A stretch of DNA of 64,000 bases from Nicotiana tabacum. Taxonomy: Eukaryota; Streptophyta; Magnoliopsida; Solanales; Solanaceae. The translations under genes were made by a program, and so were the position numbers. The stretch covers positions 136,290,237 through 136,354,236 of the forward strand of contig NC_134101.1 of assembly GCF_000715075.1 (NCBI RefSeq), in the 5' to 3' direction. This document shows positions 22,078 to 34,375 of this stretch, in pieces. The notes below the pieces were generated by a model, which saw only the letters and a list, made by a program, of their open reading frames with translations, was not told where the DNA came from and searched no databases. Positions within the stretch are counted from its first letter, which is position 1. Each line of letters opens with the position of its first letter.

Positions 22078-23193
22078 CTACTGGAACGGAGCACCCTTTT
22101 GGATCAACCTGGTCATGGGGGTTGCAATTGATGAAAACCCCTCCATAAAACGACGGTAGTAACCCGCCAAGCCAAGGAAACTGCGAATCTCCGTAGCTGA
22201 GGACGGTCTGGACCAACTCTGCATGACCTCTATTTTCTTCGGATCCACCTGAATGCCCTCACTCGATACCACGTGGCCTAGGAATGCCACTAAATCCAAC
22301 CAAAACTCACATTTCGAGAACTTAGCATATAACTTCTTCTCTCTTAGAGTCTGAAGCATAGTCCTCAGGTGCTGCTCATGATCTTCCCAACTCCGGGAAT
22401 ACACCAGAATATCATCAATAAAATGATGAACGAGTCAAGATACGGCTGGAACATACTGTGCATCAAATGCATAAAGGCTGCTGGGGCATTGGTCAGCCCA
22501 AATGACATAACAAGGAACTCGTAATGACCATACCGAGTCCTGAAAGCAGTCTTCGGGATATCTGACTCCCGAATCTTCAATTGATGGTAACCTAAGCGCA
22601 AGTCAATCTTAGAAAACACCCGCGCACCCTAAAGTTGGTCAAACAAATCATTAATTCGAGGCAAAGGATAATGGTTCTTCATTGTAACCTTGTTCAACTG
22701 GCGATAATCAATACACATATGCATCGAACCATCCTTTTTCTTTACAAACAAGACAAGAGCACCCCAAGGTGATACATTGGGCCGAATAAAACCCTTATCA
22801 AGCAATTCCTGTAACTGATCCTTCAACTCAGGAGGAGCCATATGATACGTAGGAATAGAAATGGGCTGAGTGCCCGACAACATATCAATGCCAAAAATCA
22901 ATATCTCTATTAGGCGGCATGCCCGAAAGATCAACTAGAAACACATCGGAAAAATCTCGTACTACTAGAACTGAATCAACTGAAGGGGTATCAACACTGA
23001 CATCTCTCACATAAGCTAAATACGCATCACACCCCTTCTCAACCATACGCTGAGCTTTAAGAAAAGAGATAACTCTACTAGGAGTGTGATCTAAAGTACC
23101 CATCCACTCAACACGCGGCACACCTGGCATAGCTAGTGTCACGGTTTTGGCGTGACAATCAAGAATAGCATAGTGGGGTGACAACCAGTCCAT
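22078..23193 (-). pseudogene. Element A reverse transcriptase
   Basis: Pieces in order on the minus strand: 23193-22885 holds the protease-RT linker; 22934-22629 holds the RT palm start ([19 protein letters not shown], then [19 protein letters not shown], then DYRQLNKVT); 22619-22365 holds [15 protein letters not shown] and [11 protein letters not shown]; 22404-22078 holds the thumb (FSKCEFWL, then [11 protein letters not shown]). Breaks are an extra T in a T run near 22914, a TAG at 22629-22631, and loss of one T in a run near 22412. The last puts the two catalytic aspartates of the F-I-D-D box out of frame. The enzyme cannot be made. Confidence 0.8.
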
Positions 23194-23687
23194 GCCAAGA
23201 TAATGTCAAAATCTACCATACTGAGCAACAATAAATCGGCTTTGGTCTCAAAACCACTAAGAGCAACCAAACACGACCGATAAATGCGGTCCACAACAAG
23301 ACAATCTCCTACAGGAGTAAAAACATAAACAGGGGAACTCAAAGAATCCCGAGATATACCCAAATGCGGAGCAAAATAAGAAGACACATAAGAATAAGTG
23401 GAGCCTGGATCGAATAGAACCGATGCATCTCTGTGACAAACCAGTATAATACCTATGATGACAGAATTGGAGGCAACAACCTCGGTACGGGCAGGAAGGG
23501 CATAGTATCTGGCCTGGCCTCTCCCTCTAGGGCGACCTCTACCTTCCTGACCTCCACCTCTAGCTAGTTGAGCAGGTGGGGTAGCAACTGGAGCTGTAAC
23601 CATAGCCTGAGAACTCTGTGGGGCATGTTGTGGTTGAGAAGTCTGTGGACGTGCACCCCTCCCAAGTCTGGGGCAATCCCTCACCAT
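23139..23687 (-). pseudogene. Element A zinc knuckle end and aspartic protease
   Basis: A frame of 182 codons. It begins just after the CCHC zinc knuckle, whose first cysteines are in another frame, and runs through a Gly/Arg-rich linker (RGGGQEGRGRPRGRGQ) to the protease active site VLFDPGSTYSYVS, where the usual DTG or DSG reads D-P-G-S with Asp kept. A one-base frameshift near 23175 ends the frame inside the conserved D-I-I-L segment. A TAG at 23736-23738, upstream in the knuckle frame, also replaces glutamine. Confidence 0.75.
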
Positions 23688-24403
23688 ATGACGTGTGTCA
23701 CCACATTCAAAACAAGCTCTGGGAGGACATGGTGGCTATGATTGGCTCGGTCCAGGTCTGCTGGACTGACCTCTAAAAGCACCCCGCGCAGGAGGTAGCT
23801 AGATGTCAGTGGTGCATAATAAAGCTCCTGAGGCCTAGGAGGAGCTGGAATACCGCTGCCTGTTGGAAGAGCCAAATGAACAGGGCGGCTCATATAACCC
23901 CTACCATGATGACCTGCTATTGGGGCACGGGCACCAGAGAAATGGCCCGACTCTCGAGACCTCTTGGCTTCCCTTTCCTCTCTCTCCCTAGCATGCATAC
24001 CCTCAATCCTTCTAGAAATGCTCACCACCTGCTGATAAGAAATATCCATCTCCAACTCATGAGCCATACTAGACCTGATGCTGGGAATAAGGCCCTTAAT
24101 AAACCGGCAAACCCTCTCGCAAATAGTAGAAACCAAGGCTGGTGCATGCCTAGCCAAATTGGTGTAACGGACAGCAAACTCTGAGACAGTCATAGTACCC
24201 TGGCGCAAATGCTCAAACTCTGCGCGCCATGCGTACCTGAGACTCTGAGGAACATACTCTCTCAGGAACAGATCTGAAAACTGAGTCCAAGTCAGTGAAG
24301 CAGCCTCATCCCGACTGTTTAACTCATAGGTGCGCCACCACTCATAGGCGGCTCCTCGAAGCTGGAAAGTAGTGAAGAAAACCTTACTCGATCCTGATAT
24401 ACC
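23681..24403 (-). pseudogene. Element A gag, C-terminal part
   Basis: From the insertion point of the Ogre-type element at 24403 the frame gives the retrotransposon gag core: FFTTFQLRGAAYEWWRTYE, then FSDLFLREYVPQSLR, then FEHLRQGTMTVSEFAVRY and FIKGLIPSIRSSM. A basic, charged segment rich in Arg and Glu follows. The open frame appears to begin earlier, inside the Ogre LTR, but those codons are not gag. Towards 23790 a frameshift leads out of the zinc-knuckle frame. The N-terminal part lies 21.6 kb away at 45969-46526. Confidence 0.85.
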
Positions 24404-27400
24404 GGTCACACCTCCTTTTTTACTACCCCCGGAAGAGTATAAGGGAGTTTTTTCCAATTTAAGTGACAATCGAAACAGGATTATTTATATTAAAATTCAG
24501 AGTCGCCACTTGGAATAATTTATGGTGTCCCAAGTCACCAGTTCAAATCCCGAATCAAGGAAAGATTGACTCTGTTTTACAGTCCGCGAACACAAAAATC
24601 CGGGTAAGGAATTTTGTTAACCTGAGAGAAGGTGTTAGGCATTCCCGGGTTCCTGCTTTTAGCATGGTCACTCAACTGTTATTATTGGCATATTTATTTG
24701 ATTTTAAAACATCTTTTAAACTTATGTGCATTTTATCCCTTTAAACCCGCTTTTAATAATCTAATTATCATACAACTAATTACTTTGACTACACATCGCG
24801 AATCATGTCATGGGAACCGTACCCACGATCTACAACATGTTTAGTTTAATTAAAAAGATTAAATTGGGGCCGGATCACATAAATGTACTCCCGAATTTTA
24901 GAAATTAAACATTACGACTACGTCACGGGAACCGTACCCGTAGCCATGACAATTATTCAATTAATGCGCCTAAAGCAAACTACGAAAGTTCAAGGCATTT
25001 TTTATACTAATTTTTGTATTTATGCGAAGGCCATGGAAAATTCAACTAAATGGCACACCTCGAGTCTAATTTTAAGAGGAACTAATTAATTAAAAGCCAA
25101 GGGAATTCATAATTATTATTCTTTAAAGCTAATGTTCAAACTAAGCTCATTAATCAGAAGGTCTAGTATAGAAGGAGATCCGATCCATATCTATTCGGAA
25201 GCTTGGGCCTGGCAGCAGGCCCAATGGTTTATTGAAAATTTTCATATTGATGCAGAAGGCGACGGTGTTGAGCCCAAGCCTGACAGAGTTATGAGGCTGC
25301 AAATCTCCTTGTCTCACAATAGCCTTAAGGTTCAGGATCAAAGGAAGCCCAAACCTTACAAAAAAAATACAGGCTGAAGATAGAGGACCCAAGATCGAGC
25401 CCATACGAAGCAAGGCTGACATGCACATCTAAGAGAAACAGCAAATAAACCTAATCATTAGTACACAACAGCTTGACATACAGGAGACCTTAAATGCTAT
25501 TAAACCACATTACATTCAAACTTTGATTGTCTAAGCTTCAATTTATGTTAAACCAAGTAATTTCGTCAAAAACTAAATAAACTCAACGCCTAATGCAAAT
25601 CTCAACTGCAGAACATTAGACCCCTACTACTTAGTGAATTTTCAGGCCACATGTATTTTTAAAAGATTAAAACCACTACTAATTAATGATGAATTCCATA
25701 CATGTAGTGCAACCAACAGTAACATGCTTCAAACATTCACACACGACATAACAATACAACAATAATCTTTAATTCCATTCAAACACTAAAATCGAATTTT
25801 AAAGCAACAAGGTTAATGATGAAAGCTGACTTGAACTCAACATCATCACCAAACTAAATATTATTCACCAAAGTTTAGTCCATACCATGATAGTCCTGAC
25901 ACGCAAGTACTAGAGAAAAAGTTTAACCAAACTTGAATCAAAATAACAAGTCATAATTCAAATACAGTCCGAAAATATTGCATAAGCATGACTGAATACA
26001 ACAGTGTTCAAGTGATCAAGCTGATCAGATAAGAAAACACACGAGCCATCTTTGAGGAGCACAGACTAATGTTCAGCTAACATTCATCCACTATCTAAAG
26101 CAACTACAGGGCTTCCATTTACACATCATATGTTAATCAAGTGCCGAAGCATACCTGAAAATCAAACAAAAGCAAACGAGTGAGGATTTCAAACAGTAAC
26201 AACAACTCAGCACATCAACCACAACAGTACTCAATTCTTCTAAACCATTTTGAGCCCAGAATAAATCAAAGATTACTTCAAACTTTGAAACCCAAAGAAT
26301 TACACAAAAGCTTCAATGTAAAAGTATTTTGCGATTGGTTTTTTTGTATTTTTCTCCAGATTCTTCAAACTTTTCAGTGTTTAGTATTTTTTACTGCCAT
26401 TTCTAATTTCTAGGGTCTGATCTCTCCCTTGAAAATTCAGGAAATGGGACCTTTATAGAGGGGTTTTAGAGCAGTAGTAGTTAGTTTCCAAACTTATCAT
26501 TTACCCTTTCCCCAAATTCCCTCTATTCACTTCAGACCCCAATTTAAAATCTATTTTGCAAACCAATCCCTTCCCCCACTTTCCTGGCAGCTTGCTTAGA
26601 CAGTTACAAAAGATTTCCTCCATTAAAATCTCCTAAATACCCTTCAAGAAGTTGCTATTTACCTTCAGAGAAACTCAACTTATGGGTCAACTTAAACCAA
26701 AACCCCACCCAATCCATGGGCCTGTATACTATAGCCCAAACTGAATTTTCAAACACTGAACTTAGTCGAAACTTTTAAACAAACAAACCTTTGAATTTTC
26801 AGAAGAAAAAGATTTCAATAGAGATGCTCCGGAAATAATAATTTAAAGCAATTAAACTAATTAACCAAATTATACCAAGACATTGATATGCTAATTCCCA
26901 TTTCATTAAACGCCAAAATAAACCCAAATTAAAGAGGAGGAAGACTCAGAATCCTAATCATGCAAATAGAATGACTTTAAAACATTAAAATAAGAAAGAA
27001 AAGAGAAGAAACAGAAAGAGACGAGGACGAGAACAAAACAAAAGACGGAGAAGAAGGAGAAAAGAACAGAAATACCTAGATGGTCACACGGACAAGGCTT
27101 GACAAACCTCAGGCGACTTCGATTTGACCCTCAAATTGGTATTAACCGCATGTTCTCTTTGAGAACAAACGAACAATAGTAGTTTCAGGCCCAATCGTTC
27201 ATAGGAACTTGAGGACTTGAAAGATTTTCTTTCCTTCATTTTTGGATTCAACACTTGTCCGATTCGGTGAGGATTTGGGAAGAAGTGGTGGTGCATTGGG
27301 ACTCAGGGATGAGTGGTGGTTGTATGGTTGGATTTTGGTGGTAGTTTGAGCTCCGCTATCGGCCGGAGATGGTGAAGAAATTTAGGGCGGCAAGTCTAGG

Positions 27401-28119
27401 GTTAGAGATGAGGGCGAGGAGATGAAGTACAGAGATACAAGGTTCTCTATGAAATTTGGATAGTTATATTGAAAAGAGGGGGCGTTCCTTGGCCGTTGGA
27501 TTGAAAGAGATCAACGGCTCAGATCTCTCACTTCAAGGAATGACGCCGTTTCGATTTGGGGATTGGACCGGATATTGGGGTGGATCTAGGCCGCCCTGAA
27601 TGGGTTTGGAAGGGGAAAATGATTTTGGGCCTGGGGGAATTAATTGAATTGGCCCAAAAACAAGATTTCTTTATTTCTTTTCCTTTTCTTTTCATTTTCC
27701 AATTCCCTTTCTTTTCAAATTAAAATAAATCTAACTAACTCTTAAAAATTAAATCAACCTACCAAATTATATTAAAAACTCAACATAATATTTACAATAA
27801 TTAATTAAGTCCTAAATTAAAAGAAAAAACTGCAAAATTCGAAATTAAAGAGTTAAATGCAACATGAACTATTTTTGTGATTTTTCATATAAAATAACTA
27901 ATTACTAATTAATCTAACGACATAAAATTAAATCCTAAATACAAATGCAATGTATTTTTTGTATTTTTCATGAATTAAATAAAATTAAACATGCATAGAC
28001 AAATGCAAACGATTAACAAAATGCTACAAAAATCCACGAAATCACAAATAATGGGAAAAATTTATTTTTGTTTGAATTTATGGGAATAATTCACATAGGG
28101 CAAAAATCACGTGCTCACA
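24404..28119 (-). repeat. 3' LTR of the Ogre-type element
   Basis: 3716 bp, colinear with 42336-45963. The outer end reads GGTCACACCTCC where the other LTR reads TGTCACACCTCC, so the terminal T has mutated. The inner end is GCACGTGATTTTT-like on the minus strand, starting TGTGAGCACGTG. Stretches I compared by eye differ by about 3-8 percent. It holds an 82-bp segment (25152-25233) missing from the other LTR. Short open frames within are not genes. Confidence 0.88.
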
Positions 28120-28139
28120 GCTACACCTCTTTACTCGGA
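28120..28139 (-). other. Polypurine tract of the Ogre-type element
   Basis: On the minus strand GAGTAAAGAGGTGTAGC directly precedes the LTR start TGTGAGCACGTG. Position is diagnostic; the tract is not purely purine. Confidence 0.55.
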
Positions 28140-28479
28140 AACACGAGGAATTTTTGTGCAAAGATAAAGTGAGCGGATACGAGCGATTTTTGCCCGTTTG
28201 AGTACTCCGTGGGAAGCATTTTTGAAAGATATGACCGCACCCTGCTTCCGAGGTTGCCTACATATCCTTGGCTATAAAGGAAGCAGGTCAGTATAGTTCG
28301 GGAATTTTCGGTAGCTGGGACTACCAGGAAGCTGTGATTTCACTGTTGCTGCTACTGCTTGCTTAACCCCTTATTACAACAAGACAAAATAAAAGAAGCT
28401 AGACTAAACTACGATCTATGAATTACAAGAATCCTATCTATATCTTCAAACTTGATCTTGTAGTTCCTGTTTCTCTGTT

Positions 28480-29215
28480 GACTCATACTCTCCAGGTGAA
28501 ATTCCTTTGTTGCTGACTTGAATTGTAATCTGAGATGCTTTCCCTTTTCTCCAGGTGGGTGCCTGATTGCTGAACTTGAACCGTCTTCCTTTGACCATTG
28601 TTGCATTCCCTTCATTCTCCAGGTGGGTTCCTGATTGCTGAACTTGAATTATCTTCCTTTCCTCCGAAACTTGCCTTATTCTCCCTTTGTTTTCCAGGTG
28701 GGCTCCTGATTGCCGATCTTCTCTGAACCTTACTGCTTTCCTTTGTTCTTCAGCTAGGCTCCTGATTGTTGTCTTCCTTTGAACATTGCTGCTTCCCTTC
28801 GTTCTCCAGGTGGGCTCCTAGTTACCAACATTTGCGCTGCTTTTCCTCGAAACTTGAACTACTTCCCTTTATTCTTTAGGTGGGCTCCTCATTGCTGAAC
28901 TCCTCTAAACTTTGCTGTTTTCCCTTTGTTCTTAAGGTGGGCTTCTGATTGTTGAACTTCCTTTTAACCTTGTTTCTTTCCCTTCATTCTTCAGGTGGGT
29001 TCCTGATTATTGAACTCCTTTTAACCTTGCTGTTTTCCCTTCGTTCTTCAGGTGGGCTCCTAATTGCTGAACTCCTTTTAACCTTGTTGCTTCCCTTCGT
29101 TCTCCAGGTGGGCTCCTGATTACCGACACTTGCGCTGCTTTTTCTCAAAACTTGAACTGCTTCCCTTTGTTCTCCATGTGGGCTCCTGATTGCTGAACTC
29201 CTCTAATCCTTGCTA
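28480..29215 (-). repeat. Minisatellite of about 56-70 bp in the Ogre untranslated region
   Basis: About a dozen imperfect copies of a unit containing 'ttctccaggtgggctcctgattgctgaac' and 'cttgctgcttcccttc'. Copies of 'aggtgggctcct' occur near 28553, 28621, 28696, 28808, 28877, 28935, 28993, 29050, 29107 and 29174. Non-coding; related elements also carry tandem repeats between integrase and the 3' LTR. Confidence 0.8.
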
Positions 29216-29348
29216 CTTGTGAACCTGATTACAACAAAACAAACAAAACAAAATAAATTTTGCTGCCCTAGTTTGATATCGAGAATATCTGTGAGTGTTA
29301 ATCAAATCATAGTACCCAAAAGCTCTAAGAATTTAAAAAAAACTAGAT

Positions 29349-29772
29349 CCCATTATCTAGGAGGGTCCTGAAAAGCTCCTAGTAAAATGACAATTTTAAA
29401 GCTAAATTATATCTTCTAAAGGTATGACTTCTGCTAAATCTTGTTATCTAAGAAAGTCTTAAAACTACAACCCATTATCCAGGAGGGTCCTGAGAATAAA
29501 AATTAAGTCTTATCTTAAGAGTGACAACCTTAAGGCTAAATTATACTTCCCTACAGCAGAACTTACACTAAATCTTGTTATCTAATGGAAGTCTTAAAGC
29601 TAAGTCCCATTATTCAGGAGGGTCCTGAAAATTTTAAATTAAATCCTATCCTAAGAATGAAAACTTCGAAACCGACTTATATTTCCTCAAGGCAAAGCTT
29701 ATGCTAGATCTTATTACTCATGAATGTCTTGAATTTTAACCAAGTCCCATTATCCAGGAGGGTCCTGAGAAA
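29349..29772 (-). repeat. Four copies of a roughly 130-bp tandem repeat
   Basis: 'cccattatccaggagggtcc' or a close variant starts at 29349, 29471, 29606 and 29746, with spacings of 122, 135 and 140 bp. Between them 'aaatcttgttatct' and 'cttaaagctaa' words also recur. Lies beside the minisatellite and belongs to the same untranslated region. Confidence 0.75.
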
Positions 29773-30504
29773 TTATGGTCAAACCTGTCTGGTACTTGCT
29801 TTCCCTTACGGAGGGTTTCTCTGAAACAAACAAAATTTTTCTGCCCTTGTTTCAAATCAAAGAAAAATCTTGTCAGTTTAAAAATGTGGTGGTTAGTTTG
29901 TGGCATTCTTGCTGAAGGTGGCTCTTCCCTTGCCGTGCTTTGCTTTGATTGGCTACCTTGAACTGGCCAAGTTTTGACTTTCTGATTAATCCTCAACCGC
30001 AGGACCCTAGATGACCCGAGTGCTCTATATCCAAACCACTGTTTTGCCTTTATGACCTTTCTATCTGAACCTATGCATCTCCCACAAAATTACATAAACC
30101 ATTCCACCGATTGAACTTTCACTGACACTTTCTGTCCCACTTTACATCGTACTATCCCTGGTATGTTCTAGCTGCATTTTGCTTTGTGCAATTTGGAAGT
30201 TGGTAGTAAGCTTTGAAACTCCTTCTTACTTGTTTAAATAAGGCTAATATTTGGAAAAGCTTTAGAGAAATTAAACCAAAAGAAATGAAATGCAATGACT
30301 TTGAGAGTTAAGAATAAAGAAGAAAATCCAAAACTGGATGATTGTTTGAGGGAGAAAAGGAAAGAAACTTATCTGAGTGGAGCAGCTGGTACCAATGATC
30401 ATGACATGCATTTCGGATTAATCAGCCCAGTCTATCCAACCAATCAACTTTCAGTTGTCACACTTTATACCCCGAGATCTTCAGAACCCAATTTCTTCAC
30501 CAAA

Positions 30505-30715
30505 TCACTGACCCTGCTCGGTCTGCGGTGCCCTGAAGGGTTTTCACCAACTAACCTCTCTCATTTGTTTATCTCTCAACTCACCGTCGCCTTACGGTGC
30601 CCGTGAGGGTTTTGACCAATAAGACTCTCTTACTTTAATTTCTCTGAGCTTCTATCGCCTTACGGTGCTCGCGAAGGTTTTCACCAATAAGACTCTCTCA
30701 TTTTTCATTTTTCCT
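30505..30715 (-). repeat. Three copies of a roughly 70-bp tandem repeat
   Basis: 'cggtgccc..gaagggttttcaccaa' and 'gactctctcattt' recur with starts near 30523, 30593 and 30662. A third repeat family in the same untranslated region of the Ogre-type element. Confidence 0.7.
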
Positions 30716-31046
30716 GCTTAGACTAGAGTGTTGCCCTTGATATGAATCACCTATACTTGCTAGACTTGGTATCTTTCGAAGACTGATCGGAAGGTCTTTC
30801 TTTGGACCGTAATGTGGGCTTTTGGATAGGGTTAGAAAGAAAAGATATCAGAAAGGCTCAAAACAATTTGAAAGGGTTCAAAATTACAACTTTTGGAATC
30901 AGATTTCTTACAACAACCACAACCTCTGCCCTAGTTTCTTTACTTGGGGGCTTTTGAATTTTTATTTTGATAGGACCGAACCGTGAGGCTGCCTACGTAT
31001 CCTTAAAAGGAATTAGGTCAAACGTAGTTCATGTTATTGAAATTAC

Positions 31047-31145
31047 TTTGATTTTTCTTTTCTTTTTCTTTCTCTTCTTCTCTTCTTTTTATTTTTGTTT
31101 CTTTGTTTTTTTTCTTTTTTTTCATTCTTTCTCTCTTTCCCTTTA
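31047..31145 (-). repeat. Long pyrimidine tract (purine-rich on the element strand)
   Basis: About 100 bp composed almost only of T and C, for example 31049-31090 and 31101-31140. On the element strand this is an A/G-rich run shortly after the integrase gene. It makes a spurious hydrophobic open frame on the plus strand. Confidence 0.7.
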
Positions 31146-31335
31146 CTTATCTTTTGCGCTCGTGTTTCTGAATTTGGCATACTGATTCAAAAAGAGGGGT
31201 ATGAAAGGAAATAAATAAATACGGCTCAAAGGGGTAACAACGGATAAAGTGTTTAGATAGCAGAACAAAATGCCTTCGTCATTCCAATCTTCAAAACATG
31301 CCAAGTACAAACAAACACAATTTAAACCAAAGAAA

Positions 31336-32395
31336 TCATACATAATATCTTTTGATTGCATCAGAATTGATAGCCATATCTATACATTTGCCTTCTATAT
31401 CTGTTAAATACAATGCACGATTGGACAACACTCTTGTTACAATGAACGACCCTTGACAATTTGGGGCGAACTTGCCTTTTGCTTCGGCCTAATGTGGAAG
31501 GATGCATTTTAATACTTGCTGGCCCACTTCAAACTTCCGGGGACACACCTTCTTGTTGTACGCTCTTGCCATTCTCTTTTGATACAACTGGCCATGACAT
31601 ACTGCCGCCAATCTCTTCTTATCAATCAAACTCAATTGCTCCAGACGGGTTTGGACTCACTCATCATCATCAATCTTGGCTTCAACATCCGAGAGTATCA
31701 CTACTTCTGTGCCATATACCAATAAGTAAGGAGTTGCACCTATTGAAGTACGAACAATAGTGCGATAACCCAACAACGCAAAGGGAAACTTCTCATGCCA
31801 TTGCTGGGATCCTTGCACCATTTTTTGAAGTATCTTCTTTATGTTTTTGTTGGCTGCCTCGACTGCTCCATTTGCCTTGGGGCAGTATGGGGTGGAATTG
31901 CAATGCGTAATCTTAAACTGTTGACACACTTCTTTCATCAAATGGCTGTTAAGATTAGCAACATTATCTGTGATGATTACCTTCGGGATCCCGAACTGAC
32001 AAATGATATTTGAGTGAACAAAATCGACCACTGCTTTCTTGGTCACAGACTTGAAGGTTTTAGCTTCAACCCACTTGGTGAAATAATCAATGGCCACCAG
32101 AATGAACCTGTGCCCATTGGATGCTGCTGGCTCAATTGGTCCAATGACATCCATACCCCAAGCAATGAAGGGCCATGGTGCAGACATTGTGTGCAACTCG
32201 GATGGCGGAGAATGAATCAAATCTCCATGTACTTGTCATTGATGACACTTGCGCACAAAACTGATACAATCTCGCTCCATGGTGAGCCAATAATAACCTG
32301 CTCGGAGAAATTTCTTTGCCAGAACATACCCACTCATATGCGGTCCACAGACTCCAGAATGTACTTTGGTTAGATAGCCGTGGCCTGTCTAGCAT
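31336..32395 (-). pseudogene. Ogre-type integrase
   Basis: The DDE core reads in one frame at 32220-31657. The first Asp is in WGMDVIGPIEPAASNGHRF, the second in KVIITDNVANLN (relatives have Gly where Val stands), and Glu is in GAVEAANKNIKK. YFTKWVEAK and GYRTIVRTSIGATPY also match the Tat-lineage core. The frame continues through two stops (TGA at 31657-31659, TAG at 31489-31491) to a C-terminus ending near 31336. The zinc-binding N-terminus is upstream in 32585-32132 in other frames. The catalytic triad is kept, but stops and frameshifts break the gene. Confidence 0.8.
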
Positions 32396-32404
32396 CTATG
32401 CATC

Positions 32405-33000
32405 TTAGCAATCCAAGATCTGGAGTTCTTTTGTACAAAACTCCTCTACTGAAGAAAAATCCACTTGCCAAACGATGAATTGTTCTCTTTTGATCACCTT
32501 TGGCTTGTACTGGATACACCCACATCCTAATATACTCTCTGATATCGTGAAACCATGGCTCACCATCAAGTTCTTCTTCCACCATGTTACAGTAAGCATG
32601 CTGATCACGGACCTGAATATGCAGAGGGTCAAATAAGCTTTGTCCGGATGGTGCAACATTGACGCCAAGGTAGCCAAAGCATCGACAACCTCATTATGGA
32701 TCCTTCGAATATGCCTGAACTCTACTGATCGAAACAGTTGACAAAGATCATGCAAACATTGTCGGTACGGTATAAGCTTTAAATCCCGTGTTTTCCATTC
32801 TCCTTGAATCTGGTGCACCAGAAGGTCCGAGTCTCCTAAGACCAAGACTTCCTGGACACCCATGTCTACAGATAACCTCAAACCCAAGATGCATGCCTCA
32901 TACTTAGCCATGTTGTTGGTACAGTAGAAACGAAGCTGAGCCGTAACAGGTTAGTGATGCCCTATTTCAGAAATAAGTACAGCTCCTACTCCAACGCCTT
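32405..33000 (-). pseudogene. Second, archaeal-type RNase H (aRNH) of the Ogre-type element
   Basis: Starts in the tail of the preceding frame (WKRCFDGVVNMKGVGVGAVL, with the first Asp) and continues after a TAA at 32951-32953 in 32911-32405. It has NMAKYEACILGL (Glu), VLVLGDSDLLVHQIQGEW (Asp) and HNEVVDALATLASML (last Asp). A second RNase H after the ordinary one is known from the Tat lineage, including Ogre. The three acidic positions are kept apart from the stop between blocks. It ends in a shifted frame before the integrase zinc domain. Confidence 0.8.
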
Positions 33001-34372
33001 TCATGTTAACAACCCCATCAAAGCAACGTTTCCAACCTGGCTTTTCAAACTGTTCCAACTCATCAATGTGCACCACCTCCTCATCGGGAAAGTAAGTTCT
33101 CAATGGTTCATACTCTTCATCGAATGAGTTCTCGGCCAAATGATCGGCCAATGCTTGGGCCTTCATCGCAGTCCGTGTCACATAGATAATGTCAAATTTC
33201 GTGAGCAAAATCTGCCACTTTGCAAGTCTTCCTGTGGTCATAGGCTTCTGAAAGATATACTTCAACGGATCCAAGCGAGAAATAAGGTAAGTAGTGTGGG
33301 ATGACAAATAATGCTTCAACTTCTGTGCTACCCAAGTTAGGGCGCAACATGTCCTTTCAAGGTTATTGTACTTAACCTCATAAGATGTGAACTTCTTGCT
33401 GAGATAATAGATGGCTTGCTCCTTCCTGTCGGTGATGTCATGCTGACCCCACACGCAACCAAATAAATTATCCAAGACCGTCAAATATAGAATCAAAGGT
33501 CTCCCCGGTTCTGGTGGGACCAACACAGGTGGGTTCGACAAGTACCCCTTTATCTTATCGAATGCTTCCTGGCACTCATCAGTCCACTTGACCGTAACAT
33601 CCTTCTTTAACAGCTTGAAGATAGGCTCACAAGTTGTCATGAGCTGAGCAACAAACCTGCTGATGTAGTTCAATCTCCCTAACAGACTCATCACCTCGGT
33701 CTTGTTCCTTGGAGGTAGCAATTCTTGGATAGCTTTGATCTTTGACGGGTCCAATTCAATACCTCAACGGTTGACTATGATTCCCAACAGTTTTCCAGAT
33801 GGAACACCAAATGTGCACTTGGCGGGGTTAAGCTTGATATTGTACTTGCAAAGCCTTTGGAAAAATTTCCTCAAATCTCTGACGTGGTCAGACTGCTTCC
33901 TGGACTTTATGATCACATCATCCACGTAGACCTCGATCTCTTTGTGTATCATATCATGGAATATGGTCGTCATTGCCCTCATGTAAGTTGCCCCAACATT
34001 TTTCAAACCAAAAGGCATGACCCGGTAGCAATATGTTCCCCATGGTGTGATGAATGCCGTCTTTTCCGCATCTTCCTCATCCATTAAGATCTGATGATAG
34101 CCCGCATAGCAATCTACAAAAGACCCAATCTCATGCTTGGCACAATTATCAATCAAAATATGGATATTTGGTAGTAGTAAGTTGTCTTTTGGACTTGCCT
34201 TGTTGAGGTCACGGTAATCAACACACACTCTGGTCTTACCATCCTTCTTTGGCACAGGCACAACATTGGCTAACCAAGTGGGATAACGCGTGACGCGAAT
34301 GACCTTTGCATCAAACTGCTTTGTGACCTCTTCTTTAATCTTCACACTCATGTCGGTTTTGAACTTTCTCAA
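32951..34372 (-). pseudogene. Ogre-type reverse transcriptase and first RNase H
   Basis: 34372-33764 is RT with WLANVVPVPKKDGKTRVCV, DYRDLNKASPKDNL, then YAGYHQILMDEEDAEKTAF, PFGLKNVGATYMRAM and the catalytic YVDDVIIKS. A TGA at 33764-33766 stands where arginine (CGA) is expected. The same frame resumes at 33754-32951 with the thumb (FLGRLNYISRF-like) and the degenerate first RNase H (LYLTVLDNLFGCVWGQ, then YNNLERTCCALTWVAQKL), which has lost typical acidic residues, as is usual when a second RNase H is present. One point mutation separates two long open blocks. Confidence 0.85.
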
Positions 34373-34375
34373 CTT

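Noticed and set aside
28480..30715. Possible CRISPR-like array because of regularly spaced repeats
   Set aside because: Repeats are 56-140 bp, diverged, without unique spacers, within a plant retrotransposon untranslated region.
31461..32373. Plus-strand open frames over the integrase region
   Set aside because: Shadows of the integrase gene, which has conserved catalytic residues on the minus strand.
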